The notes under the pieces are model-generated. The model searched no databases and was not told the origin of the DNA. It saw nothing but the letters and a program-made list of their open reading frames with translations. A stretch of DNA of 64,000 bases, taken from assembly GCF_000230835.1 (NCBI RefSeq), contig NZ_CM001240.1:196001-260000 (forward strand), written 5' to 3'. The stretch comes from Clostridium sp. DL-VIII. GTDB taxonomy: Bacteria > Bacillota > Clostridia > Clostridiales > Clostridiaceae. Positions 24,477 through 33,943 of the stretch are shown here, piece after piece (the stretch's first letter is position 1; each line of letters starts with the position of its first letter). Position numbers and translations under genes: made by a program.

Positions 24477-25475
24477 ATGAGCACATTTATGTTAAAAAAT
24501 AATTTTCTTAACTTCACTCCTGTTAGCAATGTATTCATAGAAAGATATATGCCACAAGCTAGAGGTGAATTTGTAAAAACTTATTTGTTGATGCTAAAGC
24601 ATAATATTTCTGGCGAGTTAGGCGTTAGCTCATCAATACTAGCTTCCTCACTTAATTTATTGGAATCAGACATTATGAATGCACTGAATTATTGGAACGA
24701 TCAAGGAGTTATAAAACTTACTCAAATAGATAAAATGGGAAACTTTAATGTAGAATTCATGGAGCTGGCTGAAGAAACAGTTAAAACTAATAATCAAGTC
24801 GATTTGTTAGAAGCTCTTGATAGCTCTAATACTAAGGATATGTTAAAAGATATAGAAATGCTTCTAGCTAGACCATTATCTCCAAATGAAATGTCTACTT
24901 ACTTAAATTGGCAAAAAGAATTTGGCTTCTCTTCTGAATTAATTTTAATTTTAATGGAATACTGTATATCAAAAGGAAAAAGCGATTCACGTTATATAGA
25001 AAAAGTCGCCTTATCTTGGCATGATCAAAAAATAACAACCATTGAACAAGCTCAAAACTTAATAAAAAAGGCAGAAGATAAGTGGCTCAACATAAGAAAA
25101 ATATTAAATTATCTTGGTATAAATAATACTGATATAATGAAACCCCAACAAGATTTAATAGAAAAATGGCTTCTTATATATAAATTTTCAAATGAAATTG
25201 TTTTTAAAGCCTGTGATGTATGTTTCGAGAGATTAAATAGAGCAGATTTTAAATATATTGATGGTATATTAACTAACTGGAATAAAAACAATATTAGAAC
25301 TCTAGAAGACATAGCCCTTAAAGATAATAAGAATACTAAAAACTCTAAATATCCAAAAAATTACGGCTCTAATAATAATGATAAATCCTCTCTTAAATTC
25401 AATAATTTTGAAGCAAGAGAATATGATTATGATTCATTAGAAAAAAAACTTTTAGGATGGGATAATGATGATTAA
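24477..25475 (+). CDS. DnaD-domain replication initiation protein
   Basis: 332 residues. The N-terminal 90 residues form the winged-helix DDBH1 domain (VYIER-like start, LGVSSSILASSLNL, ALNYWNDQGVIKL). Two DnaD DDBH2 repeats follow, around 115-190 and 200-275, with the signature Y-x-x-x-W-x-x (LNWQKEFGF, IEKWLLIYKF, ILTNWNKNNIRT). It recruits the replicative helicase at the origin or at primosomes. It overlaps the helicase-loader gene by 11 bp. Confidence 0.88.
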   Translation: MSTFMLKNNFLNFTPVSNVFIERYMPQARGEFVKTYLLMLKHNISGELGVSSSILASSLNLLESDIMNALNYWNDQGVIKLTQIDKMGNFNVEFMELAEETVKTNNQVDLLEALDSSNTKDMLKDIEMLLARPLSPNEMSTYLNWQKEFGFSSELILILMEYCISKGKSDSRYIEKVALSWHDQKITTIEQAQNLIKKAEDKWLNIRKILNYLGINNTDIMKPQQDLIEKWLLIYKFSNEIVFKACDVCFERLNRADFKYIDGILTNWNKNNIRTLEDIALKDNKNTKNSKYPKNYGSNNNDKSSLKFNNFEAREYDYDSLEKKLLGWDNDD

Positions 25476-26448
25476 AGGCTATCAAACTGAAATTTTAAAA
25501 ATATATGAAAAACTTAGAGAAGATGAAGCTAAAGCTTTAAAAATTAGAAAAGAAGAAATATCCGAAAAATACCCTGAAATTATTGAATTAGATAATAAAA
25601 TTCAAAAGCTATCCTTACAAATGGCAGTTTCCATTTTAAAATCTACTGATGGTGAAAAAGCAGTAGACGATTATAAGGAAAGTATAACTGACCTAAGAAT
25701 AAAAAAATGTGAAATGCTGGTTGAAAGAGGATATGATCCTGAATACTTAAATTTACATTATCACTGTAATAAGTGTAAAGATACAGGCTTTATAGGTAAT
25801 GTTAAGTGTAGCTGTTACAAACAAAAATTAATTAAATTATATTATAAAAATTCTGAGTTAGAGAGCACAATATCATATAACAATTTTGATAATTTTGATT
25901 TAAACTTATTTTCAAGTCATAAACTTGGGGAAGAGAAATTTTCTCCAAGAAAAAACATGGAAAATAATCTGGACTATATATTAAAAGATTATCTTCCGAA
26001 CTTCTCAAAAACATCAACAAATCTATTATTTTATGGTAATCCTGGCAGCGGAAAAACTTACTTATCTTACTGCATAGCTAAGGCTGTGCTAGATATGGGT
26101 TATTTAGTAATATATAAGACCTCTGATGAATTAATTAAGAATTTGAGAGACATTAGATTTAATAACGATTCCTCTTTAGAATCATTAATCTTAGAATGTG
26201 ATTTGCTAATAATTGATGATCTAGGTGCTGAATATCTTAATGAATTCTCAGTAACAGAGCTCTTTACTGTAATTAATAAAAGAATTCTTACTAAAAAGAA
26301 AATGCTCATATCAACCAATTTAACACTACCAGGTATAACAAAGCAATATAGCGAAAGAATTGCCTCTAGATTAATTGGTGAGTTTAGGCTTTGCAAATTT
26401 TATTCAGAAGATATAAGAATTAAAAAGAATTTACAGAAAAGCAGATAA
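25465..26448 (+). CDS. DnaC/DnaI-like helicase loader ATPase
   Basis: 327 residues. An N-terminal helical region is followed by a zinc-finger-like Cys cluster (Cys101, 104, 115, 117 in CNKCKDTGF...CSC), then an AAA+ core: Walker A GNPGSGKT (191-198), Walker B LLIIDDLG with Asp251-Asp252, and sensor STNL. It loads DnaB onto single-stranded DNA. It is translationally coupled to dnaD by an 11-bp overlap, and both act with the dnaB gene at 33944. Confidence 0.9.
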   Translation: MMIKGYQTEILKIYEKLREDEAKALKIRKEEISEKYPEIIELDNKIQKLSLQMAVSILKSTDGEKAVDDYKESITDLRIKKCEMLVERGYDPEYLNLHYHCNKCKDTGFIGNVKCSCYKQKLIKLYYKNSELESTISYNNFDNFDLNLFSSHKLGEEKFSPRKNMENNLDYILKDYLPNFSKTSTNLLFYGNPGSGKTYLSYCIAKAVLDMGYLVIYKTSDELIKNLRDIRFNNDSSLESLILECDLLIIDDLGAEYLNEFSVTELFTVINKRILTKKKMLISTNLTLPGITKQYSERIASRLIGEFRLCKFYSEDIRIKKNLQKSR

Positions 26449-26497
26449 AAAATGAAGCTATAAGTATATATTGATAAATATACTATAGCTTCATTTT
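26448..26497 (+). terminator. Terminator of the dnaD operon
   Basis: Long stem (AAAAATGAAGCTATA with its complement, plus an inner AGTATAT/ATATACT), ending in ATTTTTATAC. Confidence 0.8.
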
Positions 26498-26634
26498 TAT
26501 ACTTAATTATAATTATTATATGTAAACTTACACATTTGAAATTATATTAATTATATTCCAATAGTCACATAGTGTAATAGAAATTACAATGTTCATAAAA
26601 ATAAAATATTTACTTTCTTCTTTATTAAATAAAA

Positions 26635-26667
26635 AAACAAGCTTTAATTTTACACTAAAGCTTGTTT
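26635..26667 (-). terminator. Terminator of the tRNA operon
   Basis: A 12-bp perfect stem (AAACAAGCTTTA and complement), followed on the minus strand by TTTTTATTT, just after the last tRNA. Confidence 0.85.
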
Positions 26668-26672
26668 ATACT

Positions 26673-26749
26673 TGGCGACTCAGAAGGGGCTCGAACCCTC
26701 GACCTCCGGCGTGACAGGCCGGCACTCTAACCAACTGAGCTACTGAGCC
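26673..26749 (-). tRNA. tRNA-Asp (GUC)
   Basis: 77 nt. Acceptor GGCTCAG pairs with CTGAGTC, anticodon loop CTGTCAC reads GTC, T-arm GGGTTCGAGCCC, encoded CCA. The last gene of the seven-tRNA series. Confidence 0.95.
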
Positions 26750-26755
26750 ATCTTA

Positions 26756-26831
26756 TGGTGGGCACAACAGGGTTCGAACCTGTGACCCCCTGCTTGTAAG
26801 GCAGGTGCTCTCCCAGCTGAGCTATGCGCCC
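26756..26831 (-). tRNA. tRNA-Val (UAC)
   Basis: 76 nt. Acceptor GGGCGCA pairs with TGTGCCC (one G-U), anticodon loop CTTACAA reads TAC, encoded CCA. Differs from the copy at 27120 by one base in the T loop. Confidence 0.95.
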
Positions 26832-26846
26832 ATAAGATAGATAAAA

Positions 26847-26921
26847 TGGTGACTCCTAGGGGAATCGAACCCCTGTTACCACCGTGAAAGGGTGGTGTCT
26901 TAACCGCTTGACCAAGGAGCC
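26847..26921 (-). tRNA. tRNA-Glu (UUC)
   Basis: 75 nt. Anticodon loop CTTTCAC reads TTC, acceptor GGCTCCT pairs with AGGAGTC, encoded CCA. Same sequence as the copy at 27212. Confidence 0.95.
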
Positions 26922-26951
26922 ATATTAAGTTTTTTATATGTTTATTTAAAA

Positions 26952-27026
26952 TGGAGCTGGCAATAGGAATCGAACCTACAACCTGCTGATTACAAGTCAG
27001 CTGCTCTACCGTTGAGCCATGCCAGC
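26952..27026 (-). tRNA. tRNA-Thr (UGU)
   Basis: 75 nt. Anticodon loop CTTGTAA reads TGT, acceptor GCTGGCA pairs with TGCCAGC, encoded CCA. It separates the two Glu-Val-Asp blocks. Confidence 0.95.
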
Positions 27027-27036
27027 ATATTTTAAA

Positions 27037-27113
27037 TGGCGACTCAGAAGGGGCTCGAACCCTCGACCTCCGGCGTGACAGGCCGGCACTCTAACCAACT
27101 GAGCTACTGAGCC
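27037..27113 (-). tRNA. tRNA-Asp (GUC), second copy
   Basis: 77 nt, same sequence as the copy at 26673, with anticodon GTC and encoded CCA. Confidence 0.95.
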
Positions 27114-27119
27114 ATCTTA

Positions 27120-27195
27120 TGGTGGGCACAACAGGGCTCGAACCTGTGACCCCCTGCTTGTAAGGCAGGTGCTCTCCCAGCTGAGCTATGCGCCC
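27120..27195 (-). tRNA. tRNA-Val (UAC), second copy
   Basis: 76 nt, anticodon TAC, encoded CCA. The T loop reads TTCGAGC, whereas the copy at 26756 reads TTCGAAC. Confidence 0.95.
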
Positions 27196-27211
27196 ATAAG
27201 ATAGATATAAA

Positions 27212-27286
27212 TGGTGACTCCTAGGGGAATCGAACCCCTGTTACCACCGTGAAAGGGTGGTGTCTTAACCGCTTGACCAAGGAGCC
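27212..27286 (-). tRNA. tRNA-Glu (UUC), second copy
   Basis: 75 nt, anticodon TTC, encoded CCA. First gene of the operon, about 70 bp after the promoter. Confidence 0.95.
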
Positions 27287-27359
27287 ATGCTATTGTCTTC
27301 ACTCTTGAATGTCAAAACTTAATGTCCTTTAGTTATTCAAGCTGCTGACCACATAGACT

Positions 27360-27388
27360 ATAATACCTAAATTTAGATTGCGTGTCAA
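27360..27388 (-). promoter_or_regulatory. Promoter of the tRNA operon
   Basis: On the minus strand a perfect -35 (TTGACA, 27383-27388), a 17-bp spacer and -10 TATTAT (27360-27365), about 74 bp upstream of the first tRNA. The rest of the 27287-27593 gap shows no gene. Confidence 0.75.
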
Positions 27389-27593
27389 CACATTTTTTCA
27401 TTTTTTTTATTTTTATCTGATTTAATTATTTTTTCAATCCAATCTTTAACACATAAGTACTATTTTAACTATCCCCTTAAGCGCTGGTAAATCTAATAAT
27501 CTGCCGAAATAATGCACTTTTCACACTAATTCTTTTAACCCGGTTATTACTGTGATAAAATTTATGTATTATATAAATAAGGAGTGATTAAAA

Positions 27594-28841
27594 ATGATTT
27601 ATCACGATTTAATAATTGCTGGTGGTGGTGCATCAGGTCTAATGGCTGCAATTATAGCTAAAGAATTTGGCGCAGATGTAGCTGTTGTAGAAGGCACCGA
27701 TAGAATCGGAAAGAAAATTCTTGTAACCGGCAATGGAAGATGTAACATTTCAAATAAAAATATTTCGTATCCATATAAATGTTTTCATAGTGAAAATAAT
27801 GACTTCTTCCAAGAAGCTTTAAATAAATTTACTGTTAAAGATACTGAAAGCATATTTTTATCTCTTGGTTTGCCCTTGGTAGAACTAGAGAATGGCAAAA
27901 TGTATCCAAAATCTCTTCAAGCTTCTTCTGTAATAGATATACTCAGAATGGCCTTAGATGATAGACAAATTCCTTTATACACAAATTGTAAAGTAATTTC
28001 TGTAAGTAAGAAGAAGAACTTTGTTTTAACCACAAGCAGCGATGAGTATACTAATCTTTCTTGCAATAAGCTTATTTTGAGCTGTGGCGGAAAATCTGCT
28101 GTTAAAACTGGTTCTGATGGTTCAGGATATAGATTAGGTAAATCGCTAGGACATAGCATTACAGAAACACTTCCTGGAATTGTCCAATTGAAATTAGATT
28201 ATCCTTATTTAAAAGCTTTATCAGGAATTAAATTCGATGGATCTGCTTCCATATTAATAGATGATCAGATTATTCGTACTGAAATTGGAGAGATCTTATT
28301 TACAGACTATGGGATTTCTGGTCCACCGATATTACAATTATCTTCTTATGCTTCTAAAGCACTTTCTAAAAATTCAAAAGTAATAATCAGGGTAGATATG
28401 TTTCCGCATGAAAGCAAAGAAGATGTTGAAAATTTCTTTTCTACACATTTTTCCACCTTTGACTACAGAGAAATATCCTCAGCTTTAATTGGAGTTATAC
28501 ATAAAAAATTAATTCCTACAATCTTAAAGGATGTCGGAATAAAGGATATTCATGAGCCTTGCTCCAATATCGGCTGGAAGCATATTAACAGGCTGGTTGA
28601 TACGTTTAAAAAGTGGGACTTCAATTGTATTGGCACAAATGGCTTTTCTAACGCCCAAGTTACTACAGGTGGTATAAATACAAGCGAAGTTAATAACTTA
28701 ACCTTAGAATCTAAACTAGTTAAAAATTTATACCTCTGTGGAGAAATCTTAGATGTTCACGGAGATTGTGGCGGATTTAATCTTCAATGGGCTTGGAGTT
28801 CTGGTTACTTAGCTGGAAAATCAGCGTCTCAAAATCTCTAA
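27594..28841 (+). CDS. NAD(P)/FAD-dependent oxidoreductase, BaiN/HI0933 family
   Basis: 415 residues. FAD-binding GGGASG at 10-15, then DRIGKKILVTGNGRCNISN, the HI0933/YhiN signature. TDYGISGPPILQLS and the C-terminal GGINTSEV and GDCGGFNLQWAWSSG complete the family pattern. Members include BaiN (bile-acid flavin reductase in clostridia), but for most the substrate is unknown. Cytosolic. Preceded by AAGGAG and ending at a bidirectional terminator shared with the thioesterase gene. Confidence 0.88.
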   Translation: MIYHDLIIAGGGASGLMAAIIAKEFGADVAVVEGTDRIGKKILVTGNGRCNISNKNISYPYKCFHSENNDFFQEALNKFTVKDTESIFLSLGLPLVELENGKMYPKSLQASSVIDILRMALDDRQIPLYTNCKVISVSKKKNFVLTTSSDEYTNLSCNKLILSCGGKSAVKTGSDGSGYRLGKSLGHSITETLPGIVQLKLDYPYLKALSGIKFDGSASILIDDQIIRTEIGEILFTDYGISGPPILQLSSYASKALSKNSKVIIRVDMFPHESKEDVENFFSTHFSTFDYREISSALIGVIHKKLIPTILKDVGIKDIHEPCSNIGWKHINRLVDTFKKWDFNCIGTNGFSNAQVTTGGINTSEVNNLTLESKLVKNLYLCGEILDVHGDCGGFNLQWAWSSGYLAGKSASQNL

Positions 28842-28860
28842 GTAATTCTTATAAATAATA

Positions 28861-28914
28861 AAAAAAGTTGTAATAAAACACTATTAATATTCTAGGTTTT
28901 ATCACAACTTTTTT
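28861..28914. terminator. Bidirectional terminator between convergent genes
   Basis: Stem of AAAAAAGTTGT and AAAAC blocks with their complements (one mismatch), with A/T tracts on both sides, between the flavoprotein and the thioesterase gene. Confidence 0.8.
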
Positions 28915-28918
28915 TATT

Positions 28919-29677
28919 TTAATTATCCTGTAACTTTTCCCACTCAGCCTCTAATACTGTAACTTCAGTACCATCTAAATTTCTTATTGTATGATACGAT
29001 TTTAGATTGTCATTATCAATCTCTTTTACAGTTGCAGATGACAATATACTTTCCCCATATACAGTCTCTTTTTCGAATATTATTTTAATTCTTCTTATGC
29101 TATAACTATTAATTATTTCAAGTGGAACAGCTTCAATTGCCCATTCAACATACTTAACATTATTAACATGATTATTGGAGTCAATATCACTATATCTAAT
29201 ATTAAATTGCTTAGTGTATTGTCCATTATCTAATTTCTCAATTCTATCCATACTTATATCATAGTCTACATCTCCATCTATTCCGTACATATCATATTGT
29301 TCTTCTTGTATTCGTGTAGGTCTTCTTTTATTAATATCAATTAAAAAAAATAATGCAGATGCCTCTCCAATAATATTGTTTTTCTCATCCGCGATAGTAT
29401 ATTTTCTTAATCCATAAAACTTCTTAAAACCTATTGGCTGAGTATTAATAGTTATTGTTTCACCAAAATTTGGGTACCTATACATTTTTATATCGTCCTT
29501 ATAAAATACCCAAGCGCAATTATTTTTTTCACAAAACTCGATTCCACCGCCAAGAGATTCTGATTGCTGGGTTCCTACATCGCAAATAAAATCAATTACT
29601 GATGATAACTTACATTTCAGTTTAGCATCTACTTCATAATAATGTATCTCATATTTCTTTGTAAAATCTTTACTCAT
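28919..29677 (-). CDS. Acyl-ACP thioesterase
   Basis: 252 residues, two hot-dog domains of the FatA/FatB-like bacterial family. The second domain carries YSDIDSNNHVNNVKYVEW (162-179), where Asp, Asn and His form the catalytic network. It hydrolyses acyl-ACP to free fatty acids in the cytosol. The ribosome binding site is poor. Isolated gene with no fatty-acid genes next to it. Confidence 0.87.
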   Translation of the reverse strand: MSKDFTKKYEIHYYEVDAKLKCKLSSVIDFICDVGTQQSESLGGGIEFCEKNNCAWVFYKDDIKMYRYPNFGETITINTQPIGFKKFYGLRKYTIADEKNNIIGEASALFFLIDINKRRPTRIQEEQYDMYGIDGDVDYDISMDRIEKLDNGQYTKQFNIRYSDIDSNNHVNNVKYVEWAIEAVPLEIINSYSIRRIKIIFEKETVYGESILSSATVKEIDNDNLKSYHTIRNLDGTEVTVLEAEWEKLQDN

Positions 29678-29881
29678 ACTTGCTTATTGCACGCTTAAAA
29701 TATTTATTAATTTTCAATATTTTGCCAACATATATAAGGCTTAATTGTTACAGTATACTGGCTTGATAAACATCATTTTCAGGCTTGCAATAATTTCTTT
29801 CCCCCTTTACTATTATGTTATATTTCTCATATATAAAATTCTCTATTATATACTAATATTAACACAATAAACTAAAATAAA

Positions 29882-29911
29882 AAGAGGACTTCCCAAAAAG
29901 AAAATCCTCTT
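29882..29911 (-). terminator. Terminator of the DUF1858 gene
   Basis: Stem AAGAGGA/TCCTCTT, then TTTATTTTAG on the minus strand. Confidence 0.7.
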
Positions 29912-29928
29912 AACTAAACAAAATATTA

Positions 29929-30111
29929 TTATCTATTTAACGCTTCTAATAAATCATCTAGATTTAATCCATGTACTACTGCAGCTTCTGCTAAAGTTTC
30001 AGCTTGAGCAGATGGACATCCAACACATCCCATTCCAAAACTCATTAATACTTGTGCCTTAGATGCATCAGTATTAACTACTTCACCTATTGTCATATCC
30101 TTAGTTATCAT
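29929..30111 (-). CDS. DUF1858 (hybrid-cluster-associated redox disulfide) protein
   Basis: 60 residues. Cys29 and Cys32 form a CxxC in GMGCVGCPSA, the redox motif of the family that is often linked to hybrid cluster (prismane) proteins. Regular helical repeat TLAEAAVVHGLNLDDLLEAL follows. No hybrid-cluster gene is nearby. GAGGGTG precedes the ATG. Likely a small cytosolic redox or regulatory protein; its partner is unknown. Confidence 0.85.
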   Translation of the reverse strand: MITKDMTIGEVVNTDASKAQVLMSFGMGCVGCPSAQAETLAEAAVVHGLNLDDLLEALNR

Positions 30112-30210
30112 ACTTTCACCCTCTTTAAATATAACTTTATGTATTTATTGTTTACAATAGAATTATATTTTATACCAAGCTGAAAGTCAATACCCGAGCA
30201 TAATACTAGA

Positions 30211-31497
<1,287 letters not shown>

Positions 31498-31948
31498 TTA
31501 TATTGCCTCCCTTAATTATATAAAGTTTGCCTGTTAAATTTAATTTCTATATATCAATTTGGAGTTTCATTAAATATTTTAATCTCTCCTTTTAAATAGT
31601 AGCAAAGTAGCTTTCTATGGTCAACTATATATCGAATAATTTTTTGCTTTTTTTATAAATAATTCGGATTATTAGCTTATATTACAATACTTTTATTCAT
31701 ATTTTACTATTATTAATTATAATTAACATGTTTATAAATATTTTTAATGAATATTCATTGAAAACTCTAAAGCTTTCACAAAACAACTTATTTTTATCCA
31801 CATTCATTTTCCATGAAAATTATCCACAGGTTTACTCATTAGCATTTTTTCCACAACTTATTAATTTATAATTGTGCGTAATTATAGACAATATAAAATG
31901 ATTTGATTACTATAAAATTAATATTAGTTTTTATTAGGAGAACGTAAA
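31498..31948. promoter_or_regulatory. Divergent purA intergenic region with phased DnaA boxes
   Basis: 451 bp without a gene. On the plus strand TTATCCACA occurs at 31794-31802 and 31820-31828, and TTTTCCACA at 31847-31855, spaced 26 and 27 bp. They lie about 95-155 bp before the plus-strand gene at 31949 and could affect it or purA. Confidence 0.55.
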
Positions 31949-32461
31949 ATGAAAAAATTATTAATCCCTATAAGTGATGATGAGTTTAAAAATAAAATTA
32001 ACATAAGATTTAATAACATAATTGACGGTTTTAATTCATTTCAGAACTTTACTCTTGAAGCCTCCGATGTAGATGATGGTGAAAACAAATTAATTAGCTT
32101 CGTTGAAAAAGTCTTTGAAAATAACAATTCTGAAGTTTATATTGATTTCTATATAAGCAAACTTTCAGAAAGTGATAAAAAAAGGCTTATTGAATTAATA
32201 CCAATGGAAGATAAAGAAATATTAGAGCTTCACTTAAATACTATAAAGCATAATGGTATTTTTTATGCTCTTCGTGATAAATCTCTCATCCCATTTTTAG
32301 TTCGTTTAAATACAAGAGAAACTTTTTTTGTTACCTTTTATTTTTTTAATAAACCTATAACTATATGGGGAAATTATGATATGAAATTTCCTTGTTTCTT
32401 TAATAATCATATGGATCTGGAATTTTACCAAAAGGTATGTAAATCCCTCGGCTTCTTTTAA
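31949..32461 (+). CDS. Hypothetical protein (170 aa)
   Basis: ATG after TAGGAGAAC. A soluble, helical-to-mixed protein with no signal peptide, no membrane segment and no motif I recognise. The C-terminal third is rich in Phe, Tyr and Asn (FFVTFYFFNKPITIWGNYDM). DnaA boxes sit in its promoter region, so it may be expressed in step with replication; this is inference. It is convergent with proC through a shared terminator. Confidence 0.55.
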   Translation: MKKLLIPISDDEFKNKINIRFNNIIDGFNSFQNFTLEASDVDDGENKLISFVEKVFENNNSEVYIDFYISKLSESDKKRLIELIPMEDKEILELHLNTIKHNGIFYALRDKSLIPFLVRLNTRETFFVTFYFFNKPITIWGNYDMKFPCFFNNHMDLEFYQKVCKSLGFF

Positions 32462-32509
32462 TAAATATTAACTTATACTTATTAAATATTTCATAAAATT
32501 CCATATAAA

Positions 32510-32546
32510 AATGGATGTATAGCACCATATCTTCTATACATCCATT
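32510..32546. terminator. Bidirectional terminator
   Basis: A 13-bp perfect stem (AATGGATGTATAG and complement) between the convergent hypothetical gene and proC. Confidence 0.8.
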
Positions 32547-32566
32547 AAAATAAGTTTAATATATAA

Positions 32567-33367
32567 TTACATGTTCTTTGATTTTTCTGCACATTTATCC
32601 ATAGCCTGTATTACACTATTTCTAAATCCAAGCTTTTCTAATTCAACAACTGCATCAATTGTAGTTCCAGCTGGTGAACAAACGGCATCTTTTAATTCTC
32701 CAGGATGCTTTCCTGTCTCTAGTACCATCTTAGAGGCTCCTAGCACACTTTGTGCTGCCATCTTATAAGCCTTAACTCTAGGTATACCTAATTTTACTGC
32801 TGAATCAGCCATAGCCTCTATAAACATAAATACGTATGCAGGTGAAGATCCACATAATGCTGTAAATCCATGAAAATCCTTTTCCTCTAACTGAACACAT
32901 TCTCCAAAGCTTTTAAATATTCTAATGCAATAATCTAAATCTTCATCATTTACGTTCTTATTCGGACATATTGCTGACATCGCTTGTCCTACGAGAGCTG
33001 GTGTATTGGGCATGGTTCTAATTATTTTAGCATTTTCTCCAACCCATTCCTCCATATTACTTATACTGATTCCTGCTGCTATAGTTATGATTAACTTGTC
33101 TTTACTTAATTCTGATTTAATTTTAGTTATCATATCTTTATACATAAAAGGCTTAACAGCCAAAATTATAACATCAGCTTCTTTTGCAACTAATTTACTG
33201 TCTAAAGTCGTTGCTATTCCAAATTGCTCCTTTAATTTTTTAGCAGATTCTTCAGTCTTTGTAGAAACAATTATATTATCAGCTTCTAAAAATTCTGATT
33301 TAATTAATCCACCTACCATAGCACTTCCCATATTTCCACAACCTATAAAACCAACTTTTTTACTCAT
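32567..33367 (-). CDS. proC: Pyrroline-5-carboxylate reductase
   Basis: 266 residues. NADPH-binding GFIGCGNMGSAM at the start; MPNTPALVG, SPAYVF and CSPAGTTIDAV as in ProC. Reduces P5C to proline in the cytosol. GGGGG lies 7 bp before the ATG. Monocistronic. Confidence 0.94.
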   Translation of the reverse strand: MSKKVGFIGCGNMGSAMVGGLIKSEFLEADNIIVSTKTEESAKKLKEQFGIATTLDSKLVAKEADVIILAVKPFMYKDMITKIKSELSKDKLIITIAAGISISNMEEWVGENAKIIRTMPNTPALVGQAMSAICPNKNVNDEDLDYCIRIFKSFGECVQLEEKDFHGFTALCGSSPAYVFMFIEAMADSAVKLGIPRVKAYKMAAQSVLGASKMVLETGKHPGELKDAVCSPAGTTIDAVVELEKLGFRNSVIQAMDKCAEKSKNM

Positions 33368-33510
33368 GCTTTAGCCCCCATTAAAATTTTTTAGTTAAAT
33401 TTGAAATTTTATTATTTTATATGAATATATTAATATTAATCCACTATAATCATAGAATAGCTTGTATTAAAAATGGCAAACTATAATTAAATACGAAGGG
33501 AGGAATATAT

Positions 33511-33852
33511 ATGAAAGATACTTCTTTAATATATAACAATTCTTTGCTAAGCCCTAAGGATTTTATTACTGCCATTTTATATCCTGAGCCGAAAGAACAG
33601 CTTCCCACATGTGAGCTTGAAGAAAGCCCGGAATTTTATTACATTAATATTAACTCATTTTATGATAATAAGCATGTATTAGAAATGTCTTACAAAAATA
33701 ATTTTTTAATTTTAAAAATATTTCTTAATAATAATGATTCTAAAAATTTTCTTTATCAAAAAATTTTCTATTTATCAAAGATTGATTTAAATAATATATT
33801 GCTTCATGATCATAAAGACAGCATAAAATTAATAATCTCAAAGATATCCTAA
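33511..33852 (+). CDS. Hypothetical protein, possible Hsp20-like fold
   Basis: 113 residues after GGGAGG. Residues about 42-112 follow the alpha-crystallin strand order (YYININSF, NNFLILKIFL, LYQKIFYLSKIDLNNIL, IKLIISKI), the last matching the usual 'v-L-t-I-p-K' end. The canonical A-x-x-x-G-x-L is lost. If so it is a strongly diverged small heat-shock-like protein. Confidence in the fold is low; existence of the gene is well supported by the site and the terminator. Confidence 0.45.
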   Translation: MKDTSLIYNNSLLSPKDFITAILYPEPKEQLPTCELEESPEFYYININSFYDNKHVLEMSYKNNFLILKIFLNNNDSKNFLYQKIFYLSKIDLNNILLHDHKDSIKLIISKIS

Positions 33853-33878
33853 TATACTATATTAACATAAATACATTC

Positions 33879-33911
33879 AAAGATATAAGAAATCAAACTT
33901 CTTATATCTTT
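33879..33911. terminator. Bidirectional terminator
   Basis: A 13-bp perfect stem (AAAGATATAAGAA and complement) between the Hsp20-like gene and dnaB. Confidence 0.8.
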
Positions 33912-33943
33912 ATTTATTAGTATTATTTCTTATTTTTTTTATT

